The notes under the pieces: model-generated | Databases searched by the model: none | Told to the model about the DNA's origin: nothing | What the model saw: only the letters and a program-made list of their open reading frames with translations | NCBI RefSeq assembly: GCF_902497995.1 | Contig: NZ_CABVII010000037.1 | Span: 1-50,094, forward strand | Origin: Pseudomonas fluorescens | GTDB taxonomy: Bacteria > Pseudomonadota > Gammaproteobacteria > Pseudomonadales > Pseudomonadaceae | DNA length: 50,094 nucleotides | Direction of reading: 5' to 3' | Shown: one piece after another, positions 1 through 8,253 of the stretch | How the letters are laid out: every line of letters begins with the position of its first letter | Numbering within the stretch: position 1 is the first letter of the stretch | Program-made: the position numbers and the translations under genes

Positions 1-141
1 AGCTCTTCCAATTTTGGCCAGAAGCCGATGACGGCTTCCTCGAATAGGCCTAATACATAGATGCAACGGGGCGGCAGTTTTTTTGAAAGCGGGTAGACAG
101 TGGGGGCGAGTCCATACATAGGAGCTGGCTTGCCAGCGAAG
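1..141. repeat. Left arm of a long inverted repeat (partner 49910-50051)
   Basis: Bases 1-141 are the reverse complement of 49910-50051. The only difference I see is one base in a homopolymer: seven T at about 78-84 here against eight A in the other copy. The first ~118 bp are not REP sequence; the last ~23 bp run into a REP palindrome. Similarity continues to base 1, so the repeat may extend beyond the window. Nothing in it reads as a convincing gene. Confidence 0.9.
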
Positions 142-206
142 GCGGACTGTCTGACAACATTAATGCTGAATGTGACGGCCCCTTCGCTGGCAAGCCAGCT
201 CCTACA
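119..206. repeat. REPIN (paired REP palindromes)
   Basis: Two inverted REP arms of the type TAGGAGCTGGCTTGCCAGCG (from 119) and its complement (ending at 206) flank a core of about 40 bp. The core has its own weak symmetry. The left REP arm is shared with the long inverted repeat; the right REP arm is not. With the repeat arm, this accounts for the gene-free stretch 1-302. Confidence 0.85.
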
Positions 207-302
207 GGAAATGCGTACATCCGACGCATTCAGGTACTCGCATAACGTCCGGGAAGAATGTTAGCGTGCTTGGCATTCAAAGCCCGACGAGCCCTTCCCG
301 CC

Positions 303-1277
303 ATGAAAAAGACCGTACTCGCCTTCAGCCGCGTCACCCCTGAAATGATCGAACGCCTCAGGCAAGACTTCGACGTCATCGTGCCGAATCCGAAAAACGG
401 CGACATCAACGCCCAATTCAACGAAGCCCTGCCCCACGCCCATGGCCTGATCGGTGTCGGTCGCAAACTGGGCCGCGCTCAGCTGGAAAACGCCGCCAAA
501 CTGGAAGTCGTCTCCAGCGTCTCGGTCGGCTACGACAACTATGATGTCGCCTACTTCAACGAGCGCGGGATCATGCTCACCAACACCCCCGACGTCCTCA
601 CCGAAAGCACCGCCGACCTGGCCTTCGCCCTGCTCATGAGCAGTGCCCGGCGCGTCGCGGAACTGGACGCCTGGACCAAGGCCGGCCAATGGCAAGCCAC
701 CGTTGGCGCACCGTTGTTCGGTTGCGATGTACACGGCAAGACCCTCGGCATCGTCGGCATGGGCAACATTGGCGCCGCCATTGCCCGGCGCGGGCGCCTG
801 GGCTTCAACATGCCGATCATCTACAGCGGTAATAGCCGCAAGATCGAACTGGAACACGAACTCGGCGCACAGTTGCGCAGCCTGGACCAATTGCTGGCCG
901 AAGCCGACTTCGTCTGCCTGGTCGTGCCGCTCAGCGAAAAGACCAGGCACCTGATCAGCCACCGCGAACTGTCGCTGATGAAACCGAGCGCCATTCTGGT
1001 CAACATCGCTCGCGGTCCGGTGGTCGACGAGCCGGCTTTGATCGACGCCCTGCAGAACAACCGTATTCGCGGTGCCGGTCTGGATGTCTATGAGAAAGAA
1101 CCGCTGGCCGAATCGCCGCTGTTCCAGTTGAAAAACGCTGTCACGTTGCCGCACGTCGGCTCTGCAACCCATGAAACCCGCGAAGCGATGGCCAATCGGG
1201 CGCTGAGCAATTTGCGCAGCGCCTTGCTGGGCGAGCGACCGCAGGACCTGGTCAACCCACAGGTCTGGCAGGGCTGA
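303..1277 (+). CDS. ghrB: D-2-hydroxyacid dehydrogenase (glyoxylate/hydroxypyruvate or 2-ketogluconate reductase)
   Basis: A 324-residue cytosolic NAD(P)H-dependent reductase of the D-isomer-specific 2-hydroxyacid dehydrogenase family. It reduces glyoxylate, hydroxypyruvate or 2-keto-sugar acids. Seen in the sequence: a Rossmann signature GMGNIG at residues 152-157 and the family catalytic triad Arg237 (NIARGP), Glu266 (EKEP) and His284 (PHVGSAT). Length fits GhrB/TkrA. An in-frame ATG at 258 would add 15 residues; I prefer 303 because MKKTVLAFSR aligns with the family N-terminus, although neither start has a strong ribosome site. It stands alone: a REPIN lies upstream and an unrelated gene downstream. 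The exact substrate cannot be read from sequence. Confidence 0.88.
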   Translation: MKKTVLAFSRVTPEMIERLRQDFDVIVPNPKNGDINAQFNEALPHAHGLIGVGRKLGRAQLENAAKLEVVSSVSVGYDNYDVAYFNERGIMLTNTPDVLTESTADLAFALLMSSARRVAELDAWTKAGQWQATVGAPLFGCDVHGKTLGIVGMGNIGAAIARRGRLGFNMPIIYSGNSRKIELEHELGAQLRSLDQLLAEADFVCLVVPLSEKTRHLISHRELSLMKPSAILVNIARGPVVDEPALIDALQNNRIRGAGLDVYEKEPLAESPLFQLKNAVTLPHVGSATHETREAMANRALSNLRSALLGERPQDLVNPQVWQG

Positions 1278-1503
1278 GAAACCCCCGGCACGTTCGGATG
1301 GACGTGCCATTTCCATAAAACGGCCGCTTCAATGTTCGGCAACCTGGCAACACCCTCCTCAGTCGATTTCACCGCAACTTCGCCGAATCCTTCAGCAGAA
1401 GACATAACTTGCAACTCAGTAACGCATCAGACTTATTCACAAATGTTATAAACTTCGAGAAATATGGAAGCAGTACCCAAACGGATATTTGGAGATCACA
1501 TGG

Positions 1504-2013
1504 ATGAATAAATTCACCGCCGTCTGCGCCATCAGGCGGAGCAAAGTACTGATCGTCTTGATGGCGGCACTCTTTGGCATCGCCACCCTTATCAATAACT
1601 TTACCGATTACACGGCCTACACCGAGTATATCGGGCGAATCATCAGTATGAGCCATACCGAAGGTAACGATTCCCGACGCTACCGGGCTATCAGCTCAAC
1701 CCTGTTCCACCATAGGTTTTACTGGGCAATTATAACCCTTGAGATCATATTCACGCTCACTTGTCTGCTCGGGGCCTATCAGCTTTACCGGAAACTTGAT
1801 GCCCCGCGCAACGACTTTCACGAGGCCAAAAAGTTCGCTATCGTGGGTTTGACCACCGCTATTTTTGTTTACTACATTCTCTACGCCGTCATACTTAATG
1901 AATGGTTCGACCTGGAGTACTCCGCTCAGAACAATGCCTTTTACTGGGCACACAACAACATAAATTATATGTTCTTCGCATTGGTATACCTGGTGCTGGC
2001 AAACGACAAATAA
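1504..2013 (+). CDS. DUF2165 family small membrane protein
   Basis: A 169-residue inner-membrane protein with about four hydrophobic helices: near residues 15-32, 72-95, 110-130 and 147-165. The pattern of a helix, a polar loop, then helices with conserved Trp/Tyr and NNxNY-type residues is that of DUF2165 proteins, whose function is unknown. Start at ATG 1504 is set by GGAG at 1491-1494, nine bases upstream; a TTG at 1489 is the alternative. Its base composition is AT-richer than its neighbours, which may mean an accessory gene. It is monocistronic and convergent with the DMT exporter. Confidence 0.65.
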   Translation: MNKFTAVCAIRRSKVLIVLMAALFGIATLINNFTDYTAYTEYIGRIISMSHTEGNDSRRYRAISSTLFHHRFYWAIITLEIIFTLTCLLGAYQLYRKLDAPRNDFHEAKKFAIVGLTTAIFVYYILYAVILNEWFDLEYSAQNNAFYWAHNNINYMFFALVYLVLANDK

Positions 2014-2025
2014 ACACTTTTCAGT

Positions 2026-2928
2026 TCATGCCAACTTGCCCGCCACCGGTTTAACCCTCGCGTCGGGTTTGCGAAAAACCAGCACATTGCCCAGCATGAC
2101 CAGCACCAGGCCTGCCAGCGCCGGGGCGGTCCACTGATAACCCTCGACAACGGCCGACACGTTGAGCGCCACCACCGGAAACAACACCGTGCAATAGGCG
2201 GCCCGCTCCGGTCCCATGCGCCCGACCAGGGTCAGGTAGGCCGTAAACCCGATGACTGAACCGGGGATCACCAGATACAACAACGAGCCGATATAACGGG
2301 CATTCCACTCCATATCGAACGGAATGCCTTTGACCAGGCACCAGGCCGAGAGCATCGCCGCGCCATAGGCCATGCCCCAGGCGTTGGTGGTCAGCGGCTT
2401 GAGGCCGGCCTTCTGCTGCAGGCTCGACAGCATGTTGCCGGCCGAAAAGCACAGGGTGCCGAGCAGGGCCAGACCCAGCCCGAGCAAGGTTTCCGGGCTG
2501 GCGGTATGACCGGCGAGTTCAGGCCAGAACAACAGGCCGAGCCCGAGCAACCCCAACGCACCACCCGCCAGCACATTGCGGGCAATTTTCTGGCCGAAGA
2601 ACACCCGCGCATTGAAGGCGTTCCACAGCGTGGCGGTAGAAAAAACCACCGCCACCAGGCCGCTGGGGATCCACTGGCTGGCGGTGAGGAAACACATGAA
2701 ATTGATGCAAAACAGGCACAGCCCCTGCGCCACGCAGATCAGATGCCCGCGGCGGTTCATCACTTGCAGCTTGCGGCTGAGCAGCAACACCACGAACAGC
2801 ACCAGCGCCGCGAGGCCGAAGCGATAAACAATCGATACGGGGATGGCCACCACTCCCAGTTGCCATTTCAGGGCAATCCAGGTGGTGCCCCAGATCAGCA
2901 CGGTCAGCAAGTACAACGAAAGGTTCAT
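2026..2928 (-). CDS. EamA/DMT family transporter
   Basis: A 300-residue inner-membrane protein with ten hydrophobic segments in two repeats of five, the layout of EamA drug/metabolite exporters. The first helix carries the typical LIWGTTW motif, and SVIGFTAYLTLVGRMGPERA near residue 245 marks the second repeat. Such proteins export amino acids or other metabolites; the substrate is unknown. Start at 2928 is supported by GAGGAG (reverse strand, 2937-2942). The gene is divergent from an AraC-type regulator 138 bp away, a common arrangement in which the regulator controls the exporter; that control is inference. Confidence 0.88.
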   Translation of the reverse strand: MNLSLYLLTVLIWGTTWIALKWQLGVVAIPVSIVYRFGLAALVLFVVLLLSRKLQVMNRRGHLICVAQGLCLFCINFMCFLTASQWIPSGLVAVVFSTATLWNAFNARVFFGQKIARNVLAGGALGLLGLGLLFWPELAGHTASPETLLGLGLALLGTLCFSAGNMLSSLQQKAGLKPLTTNAWGMAYGAAMLSAWCLVKGIPFDMEWNARYIGSLLYLVIPGSVIGFTAYLTLVGRMGPERAAYCTVLFPVVALNVSAVVEGYQWTAPALAGLVLVMLGNVLVFRKPDARVKPVAGKLA

Positions 2929-3066
2929 GACAAAGACTCCTCGATAGGTGCTCAGTGTCCCGCCCCAAGCCTGGCCGCACTTGCATAAACTTGCGCTTTT
3001 GTCGGCCGACGGGCTGGCAGGCCAACATCTGCGGAGTAGGATGCAAGGCGTTGGAGAGAACCGATC

Positions 3067-3942
3067 ATGTCCGCACTGGAAAGCCTGCAAGTGTTTCAAG
3101 CCCTCAACCGCTCGCCCAATGCTCGCCTCGAGCACAGCGCCGAGCTCGGTGACGGCATGGCTGCAGCCTTGTGGAACAACCATCACGACGCTCAGGATTA
3201 CGAAGCCCCGAGCCACCACACATTGTCCTGCTACATCGCCGGTGGCACCGGCACCTTTCGCCGCGACCGGCCCGGCACCAAGGGCGGCCCGGACAAACTG
3301 TGCATCCTGCCGGCCGAACACCGGTCAGCCTGGGTGATCAATGGCGACATTCGCCTCGCCCATGTTTATTTCAGCCCTGAACAGTTTGCCCTCGGCTGCG
3401 TCACGCTGCTGGACCGTGAACCGCGCGAACTTCAGTTACGTGAAAGCACCTTCCTCGATGACCCGCAGCAAGTCCGACGCTTTCGGCAGTTGATCACGCT
3501 CAATTGGCAGGAGCCCGGCGAACGTCTGCTCACCAGCAGCCTGGCCCATGAAATGCTCAGTCACGTGCTGCTCGGCCAGGTCGGAATGCGCGAGGGCTTG
3601 CGGCTCAAGGGTGGATTGGCGGCGCATCAGCGTCGGCAGTTGGTCGAGTTCATCGACAGTCAGTTGGCCGAGGCCATCAGCCTGGGGCAATTGGCGGGGT
3701 TGTGCGCGCTGTCGGAGTATCACTTTGCGCGGATGTTCAGAGCGAGCTTCGGCTTGCCGCCGCATCAGTATGTGCTATCACGACGGTTGAGCCGGGCGCG
3801 GGAATTGCTGCGCACGACGTTGCAGCCGTTGGGGGACATTGCCCTGGCGTGCGGGTTTGCCAGTGCCAGTCACTTTACCAACCGGTTTCGTCAGGCGCTG
3901 GGCGGAACGCCCGGGGAGTATCGGCAGGCGTTTTTGCGGTAG
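3067..3942 (+). CDS. AraC family transcriptional regulator
   Basis: A 291-residue regulator. The C-terminal ~100 residues form the two helix-turn-helix AraC/XylS domain: LGQLAGLCALSEYHFARMF is the first recognition unit and DIALACGFASASHFTNRF the second, followed by GGTPGEYR. The N-terminal ~170 residues are a cupin-like ligand-binding region with no recognisable specificity. The start follows GGAGAG at 3053-3058. It is divergent from the DMT exporter gene and probably regulates it (inference). Confidence 0.9.
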   Translation: MSALESLQVFQALNRSPNARLEHSAELGDGMAAALWNNHHDAQDYEAPSHHTLSCYIAGGTGTFRRDRPGTKGGPDKLCILPAEHRSAWVINGDIRLAHVYFSPEQFALGCVTLLDREPRELQLRESTFLDDPQQVRRFRQLITLNWQEPGERLLTSSLAHEMLSHVLLGQVGMREGLRLKGGLAAHQRRQLVEFIDSQLAEAISLGQLAGLCALSEYHFARMFRASFGLPPHQYVLSRRLSRARELLRTTLQPLGDIALACGFASASHFTNRFRQALGGTPGEYRQAFLR

Positions 3943-3967
3943 GCCCGATAAACTCAGCGCCTGTCAG

Positions 3968-3999
3968 GCCGCCTTCGCGGGCAAGCCTCGCTCCTATAG
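3968..3999. repeat. Single REP palindrome
   Basis: GCCTTCGCGGGCAAGCCTCG followed by CTCCTATA is one unpaired REP of the same family as those at 42.3 and 43.6 kb. It lies between the AraC regulator and the convergent end of the PepSY operon and may help end transcription there. Confidence 0.8.
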
Positions 4000-4059
4000 A
4001 AAATGCGCACGAGCGCCGCGATGTTCGTCGTCATGGGATTGCGCAGGGCTGGTGATCAG

Positions 4060-4386
4060 TCAGTACTGCGCAAACGCGGCGACGGGGCTGGCGAGCAGGC
4101 CCACCCCGGCCAACGACAACGCCAGGCGCGGGCGATATGGTATCAACCACACCAGCAGCAAGGCACTGAGCATCAGTACCGCGAACCACTGCACCAGCCC
4201 GAGCCCCCAGCCCGTCGTCGCCACCGCCGCCCACATCGACAAGGCCAGCAACAGCCAGCCACCGAGCTTCATGCCCTGGCGGCGAAGGGCCGAGGGCTTG
4301 CGACCCAGCAGTTGGGTGTGATGTCGATCCATCGATAAACAGAGCGCGGTGAATCCACCATAGCAGAGCAGCAAAGCCAGCAACAT
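4060..4386 (-). CDS. DUF3325 family membrane protein
   Basis: A 108-residue protein with three or four hydrophobic helices, matching the small DUF3325 proteins that follow PepSY proteins in pseudomonad siderophore-associated operons. Its ATG overlaps the stop of the upstream PepSY gene (TGATG on the reverse strand), so it is probably translated by coupling. Cys, Ser, His and Asp near residues 15-22 (LCLSMDRHHTQLLGR) are the only polar cluster. Biochemical function is unknown. It is the last gene of the three-gene operon. Confidence 0.75.
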   Translation of the reverse strand: MLLALLLCYGGFTALCLSMDRHHTQLLGRKPSALRRQGMKLGGWLLLALSMWAAVATTGWGLGLVQWFAVLMLSALLLVWLIPYRPRLALSLAGVGLLASPVAAFAQY

Positions 4387-5966
4387 CAGAGTGCCCCTTG
4401 CCCAGGCGTGGCCCGTTGCACACGTTGTCGGGTGACGATTGCAGCTTGTCCGGCGCGCTGCATTTTCCAGGCGGCCCAAACGAAAAACACCCCACTGCCC
4501 AGGCACGTCAGGTCGAAACCGGCCATGGCCCAATCGCCCTGCACCAGCGTAACGCCCAAGTGAAAAGGCGTGGTCAGGGCGTTCAACAGCGGTACCGCAC
4601 CCAACAGCAACGCCGCCAGCGCCAACTGCTCGACCCACGCCGCGCGACCACGGCGAACCATGGCATGCAGCACACTCAGCCCCCAGACAATGAAGAAGCT
4701 GTTGACCTCCCAATCCCCACGCCCGGCCATCCCGACCGGCAGCAATCGATTGGCCCAGAAAAACGCTGCCACCGCGACCATCAACCCCGACATGCTGGCG
4801 ATGTTGAGCACTTCCACTAACCGCAACTCGAACGGCATCACGCCGCTTTTCGCATGTTTGAGCTGACGTTTGCCGAGCCAGATCACCAGCCCGGTGCCGA
4901 TCATCGCCGTGCCCGCCAGCCCGCAAATGAAGTACAGCCAACGCAATACCGGCCCCGCGAAATGCCCCATGTGCAAGCCATAGAAACCGCCGACAATCGC
5001 CCGGGGCAGCGATTGCTCCGGGGTCGTGCCGAGTAGTTGGCCGGTGACGCCGTTGAACGTCACGGCGCTGCCAAAGTCATGGACCACGCGATCGGTGCCA
5101 TCACGTACGAGCACCACCGAGGCGTTCGCATCCCCTGGATTGTTGACCGTCAGGCGCCCCACCCGGCCGCCGGACCACTGCTCGCGAGCCTGCTCCAACA
5201 GCGGCGCCAACGGCACCAATTGACCTGGCTTACCGGCGAGTTCAGGCGTATTGGAAGCGGGAAACACCTCATCGTAAAACGCCCGGACATCCCCCTTGTA
5301 GGAGGCAAGGATGCTCGCCGGCATTACCATCGCCATGAAAATCACCAGGCTGCTGTAGGTAATCATCAGGTGGAACGGCAACACCAGCACGCCCACCGCG
5401 TTGTGTCCGTCGAGCCAGGAGCGCTGGCCTTTGCGCGGGCGAAAGGTGAAGAAGTCCTGGAAAATTTTCTTGTGGGTAATGATCCCGCTGATTAAAGCGA
5501 CGAACATCACCATGGCCGCGATGGTCGACAACCAGCGACCCCACGGATACGGCATCTGCAGTTGGAAGTGGAAGCGATAGAAGAAGTCGCCGCCCATGGT
5601 TTCCCGGCCCTGCACTTCGGCACCGGTTTGCGGGTCGAGAAGTTTTTCCGTGAATTGCCCGCGTTCGCCACGCTTGGCCGCTGCTTGCTGCCACCGCACC
5701 GAAAGACCGGGCTCACGCGCATCCGGCAAATCGATGAGCCAGCGCGAGGCGCCGGCGGCGTGTTGCTGAAGATATTGCTGGGCCAAGGTCAAACTGACCT
5801 CGGAAGGCACGGAACGGGCGGGAATCTCCGGCTGCATCCAGTGACTGATCTCGTCCTTGAAATAGGCGAGTGTGCCGGTCAGGAAGATCGCGAATAACAG
5901 CCAGCCAAAGATCAGCCCGGCCCAGGTGTGCAACCAGGCCATGGCCTGACGAAAGCCCTCTTTCAT
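4386..5966 (-). CDS. PepSY-associated transmembrane protein (siderophore/iron-uptake operon type)
   Basis: A 526-residue inner-membrane protein. It has an N-terminal helix WLHTWAGLIFGWLLFAIFL, a periplasmic PepSY-like stretch (~40-140), further helices near residues 145-165 and 195-220, a second periplasmic stretch, then a cluster of C-terminal helices. Conserved His in HTWAG, HKK, DGHNAVGVLVLPFHL and GLHMGHF are typical of the PepSY_TM family, some of which are ferric-siderophore reductases that bind haem. Start at 5966 overlaps the upstream DUF3649 stop (ATGA). The operon and the Fur-like site upstream point to a role in iron acquisition (inference from family and context). Confidence 0.85.
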   Translation of the reverse strand: MKEGFRQAMAWLHTWAGLIFGWLLFAIFLTGTLAYFKDEISHWMQPEIPARSVPSEVSLTLAQQYLQQHAAGASRWLIDLPDAREPGLSVRWQQAAAKRGERGQFTEKLLDPQTGAEVQGRETMGGDFFYRFHFQLQMPYPWGRWLSTIAAMVMFVALISGIITHKKIFQDFFTFRPRKGQRSWLDGHNAVGVLVLPFHLMITYSSLVIFMAMVMPASILASYKGDVRAFYDEVFPASNTPELAGKPGQLVPLAPLLEQAREQWSGGRVGRLTVNNPGDANASVVLVRDGTDRVVHDFGSAVTFNGVTGQLLGTTPEQSLPRAIVGGFYGLHMGHFAGPVLRWLYFICGLAGTAMIGTGLVIWLGKRQLKHAKSGVMPFELRLVEVLNIASMSGLMVAVAAFFWANRLLPVGMAGRGDWEVNSFFIVWGLSVLHAMVRRGRAAWVEQLALAALLLGAVPLLNALTTPFHLGVTLVQGDWAMAGFDLTCLGSGVFFVWAAWKMQRAGQAAIVTRQRVQRATPGQGAL

Positions 5967-6268
5967 GAGTGGCCCACCCAGTACGCCAGGCCCGATACTG
6001 CCGCCAGCAGCAGGCTTGGCACCAGCAGTCCGAACCAGGCCTGCCACGCGCTGCGACAGGCAAAGCACCAGAGCACGGCGACAAGGTAGGCCAGAAACGA
6101 GGTCATCATCCCGGTCACCACGGCGTCGGCACGGGCCATTGGCAACCACAGGGTCAGGCTGACACTGGCCAGCGCCGCAACGACGTAACCGCCCAACACA
6201 GCTGCCAGCACCCGCGATGTGACCGCCAGTCGGTAGGAAACGGGGAGCGTGCTCGGTTTGCCTTTCAT
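5963..6268 (-). CDS. DUF3649 family membrane protein
   Basis: A 101-residue protein with three hydrophobic helices (about 20-42, 50-70 and 75-97) and a short basic N-terminus, matching DUF3649. It is the first gene of the DUF3649-PepSY-DUF3325 operon; its stop overlaps the next start by four bases (ATGA). The start MKGKPS at 6268 is the first in-frame ATG consistent with family length. Function is unknown. The operon usually accompanies TonB-dependent siderophore receptors, but no receptor lies in this window. Confidence 0.78.
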   Translation of the reverse strand: MKGKPSTLPVSYRLAVTSRVLAAVLGGYVVAALASVSLTLWLPMARADAVVTGMMTSFLAYLVAVLWCFACRSAWQAWFGLLVPSLLLAAVSGLAYWVGHS

Positions 6269-6327
6269 GTTTCGACCCTGAAACCGGTGAAGCCCCGTGC
6301 AAGTCACGGGGCCAACAAGGTCGCAAT

Positions 6328-6346
6328 ATTAATGATAAATATTCTC
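6328..6346 (-). promoter_or_regulatory. Putative Fur box
   Basis: Read on the reverse strand, GAGAATATTTATCATTAAT matches the 19-bp Fur consensus GATAATGATAATCATTATC at 13 positions by eye. It lies about 60 bp upstream of the DUF3649 start, where the operon promoter should be, in an AT-rich patch. Iron-repressed control fits the operon family; it is inferred, not shown. Confidence 0.6.
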
Positions 6347-6481
6347 ATACGCAAAACAGATCCGATGAGATCGTCAAGACAGCCGGGGAGCCGCGGACGG
6401 TTTATGTGCAGACTTCTGTCGCGTTTTGACTCACTACCGGACACATGTGGCGAGGGTGCTGGTGATCAGCACAAACAAGAA

Positions 6482-6510
6482 CGGGCCTGCATCAGCAGGC
6501 CCGCTTTTTT
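6482..6510. terminator. Rho-independent terminator, probably for the HPF-family gene
   Basis: CGGGCCTGC (6482-6490) pairs with GCAGGCCCG (6495-6503) around the loop ATCA. On the plus strand a T-run follows. On the minus strand the stem is followed by TTCTTGTTTGT. It lies just after the stop of the leftward HPF-family gene and before the leftward PepSY operon promoter. Confidence 0.8.
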
Positions 6511-6549
6511 AGTGGAAAGACAGTGGGAAGGTAAAAACCGAATCAGCCT

Positions 6550-6957
6550 TCAGCCGTTTTGCGCAGCCTGTTCGTTCTCGAGAAACTCGTCTTCCAGCAG
6601 CGCATCGGCAGCAGGCCGCTCGAATGGCACAACGGCGGCACGTGGTTTGCCCCGCAGTTTGCCGAACAGATGTTCCAGCGCATGTTCGAGTTTTTCAGCC
6701 GCGCCGTCGATGGCCAGTTCCAGATTAGCGGCTTTATGGGTGACAGAAATCGGTTGATGGCCTTTTGGTCGCGCTTCCAGCTGACAGCGCATGTCGTGCG
6801 GTCCGGGCTTGTCGCCGTTTTCGTCCCGCAGGTGAACCTCGACACGGGTCAGGTCCTCTTCATAACGTTCGAGCGTGCTCTCAATGGTAGTACGTACCCA
6901 CTCCTCCAGTCGGATGCTGCTTTGAATATGGTTATCGCTGTTGACTTGGATTTGCAT
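6550..6957 (-). CDS. HPF/RaiA-family ribosome-associated protein
   Basis: A 135-residue protein with the S30AE fold of ribosome hibernation factors: MQIQVNSDNHIQ, a helix with SIRLEEWVRTTIESTLERY, the strand TRVEVHLRDENGDK, then CQLEARPKGHQPISVTHKA and a second helix of acidic and hydrophobic residues. The family binds the 30S decoding region and stabilises idle ribosomes in stationary phase or stress. The acidic C-terminal tail (EDEFLENEQ) is longer than in short HPF. The start follows AAGGGAT on the reverse strand. It is monocistronic with its own terminator; this is not the rpoN-linked hpf locus, so it is likely a paralogue. Confidence 0.82.
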   Translation of the reverse strand: MQIQVNSDNHIQSSIRLEEWVRTTIESTLERYEEDLTRVEVHLRDENGDKPGPHDMRCQLEARPKGHQPISVTHKAANLELAIDGAAEKLEHALEHLFGKLRGKPRAAVVPFERPAADALLEDEFLENEQAAQNG

Positions 6958-7170
6958 AGTTCATCCCTTATTTCAGCTAGCTCGCGAGAGGCGCTTCGGC
7001 TGGCCCTTGGGCGTCGTCACCGTGACCTCTTACCTACACAATCGGTGTGTGCGCGGAACAATTCAACCCCTAAAAAAAGATAAATATGGATTTGCAAAAA
7101 AAGTCGGACAACCGGTAAAAGCGCTGCTAAGGTCGGGAGTTGGGTCGCCCGCTCCGATGCCCCGAACTGC

Positions 7171-8118
7171 TCACATCTGCCGCTCCCCCAGCGGGTGCAG
7201 GCTACGAAACATCCCCGCCTCTTCCACCAGCCAGTCATGCACCGCACGTACTCCCGGATGACTCAGCGCGCCCGGCGCATAGAGCAGCACATAACGCTTG
7301 TGATTGGGCACCGCCAGGCCAAACGGCACGATCAGCGTCCCGCGCTCCAGCTCATCGTTGAGCAGCGTTCGCCGCGCAATTGCCACGCCCATGCCGGCAA
7401 TCGCCGCTTCGATAGTCAGGTGATTGCGATTGAAGGTGTGCCCGCGCCGTACGTCCGCGCCTTGAAAACCGATGGCATTGAGATAGAACTCCCATTCCGC
7501 GTACTCATAGCTGCCGCGCCAGGCGGTGATGTCGTGCAGCAGCGGGAAGTGCACCAGGTCCGCCGGGCCATGCAGCGGCGGGCGGCCACGCAACAGACTC
7601 GGGGCACACACCGGAAAAACCTGTTCGTCGAGCAGGGCTGTGGATAACAAGCCGGGATAGCTGCCGTCGTTCAGGTCGATGGCCAGGTCGAAGTCGCCCT
7701 CGTGCAAGGGCACGCTGCTGTCCTCGGCCACCAGGCGCAATTGAATATCCGGGAAACGCTGCTGCAAGCGCGGTAGCCGGGGGGTCAGCCACTTGCTCAG
7801 GAAGGATGGAATCGAGCGCAGCCGTAAAATCCCGCTGATCATTCCCGCATCCAGTCGTCGCAATTCGGCATCGATGCTGCCGTAAGCCTCGTTGACGGTG
7901 ATGGCCAGTCGCTGGCCTTCGGCGCTCAATTCCACCCCGCGAGCGCGACGATGGAACAGGCGAAAGCCCAGGCGCTCCTCCAGTTGGCGGATTTGCTGAC
8001 TGACTGCACCTGGCGTGATGTGCAGTTCTTCGGCGCATCGGGTGAATGACAAGTGCCGTGCGGCACAGGAAAACACGTGCAGCCAGACGTAGGTCTGGGC
8101 GTGCAATTGACGACTCAT
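7171..8118 (-). CDS. LysR family transcriptional regulator
   Basis: A 315-residue regulator. The N-terminal winged helix-turn-helix spans residues ~10-68 (FTRCAEELHITPGAVSQQIR, then LEERLGFRLFHRR). An effector-binding domain of two alpha/beta lobes follows from ~95; its closest style is the GcvA/AmpR branch. The gene is divergent from the L-serine ammonia-lyase gene, with 135 bp between starts containing the palindrome TTTAG-N5-CTAAA. A role in serine-responsive control of the lyase and permease genes is inferred from this layout. Confidence 0.9.
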   Translation of the reverse strand: MSRQLHAQTYVWLHVFSCAARHLSFTRCAEELHITPGAVSQQIRQLEERLGFRLFHRRARGVELSAEGQRLAITVNEAYGSIDAELRRLDAGMISGILRLRSIPSFLSKWLTPRLPRLQQRFPDIQLRLVAEDSSVPLHEGDFDLAIDLNDGSYPGLLSTALLDEQVFPVCAPSLLRGRPPLHGPADLVHFPLLHDITAWRGSYEYAEWEFYLNAIGFQGADVRRGHTFNRNHLTIEAAIAGMGVAIARRTLLNDELERGTLIVPFGLAVPNHKRYVLLYAPGALSHPGVRAVHDWLVEEAGMFRSLHPLGERQM

Positions 8119-8120
8119 CG

Positions 8121-8135
8121 TTTAGTCCTGCTAAA
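8121..8135. promoter_or_regulatory. Putative LysR operator
   Basis: TTTAGTCCTGCTAAA is an interrupted palindrome with the T-N11-A geometry of LysR binding sites. It starts two bases upstream of the regulator's start codon and about 120 bp upstream of the divergent serine ammonia-lyase. The position suits autoregulation and activation of the divergent gene. Confidence 0.5.
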
Positions 8136-8253
8136 GGCTATCTTAGGAAGTTTCGTTGGTCACGTAGGACCGAGGGAGGCAGTATCGCCGACATTGCGCT
8201 TGTCCTACAAAAATGGCAGCGATTTCTCCTCCATTGCTTGTATAGGCTTTAGC

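Noticed and set aside
8053..8253. N-terminal extension of the serine ammonia-lyase
   Set aside because: It would run through the divergent regulator's 5' end and operator; the family N-terminus begins at MAISVFDLFKVGIGPSSSHT, ATG 8254.
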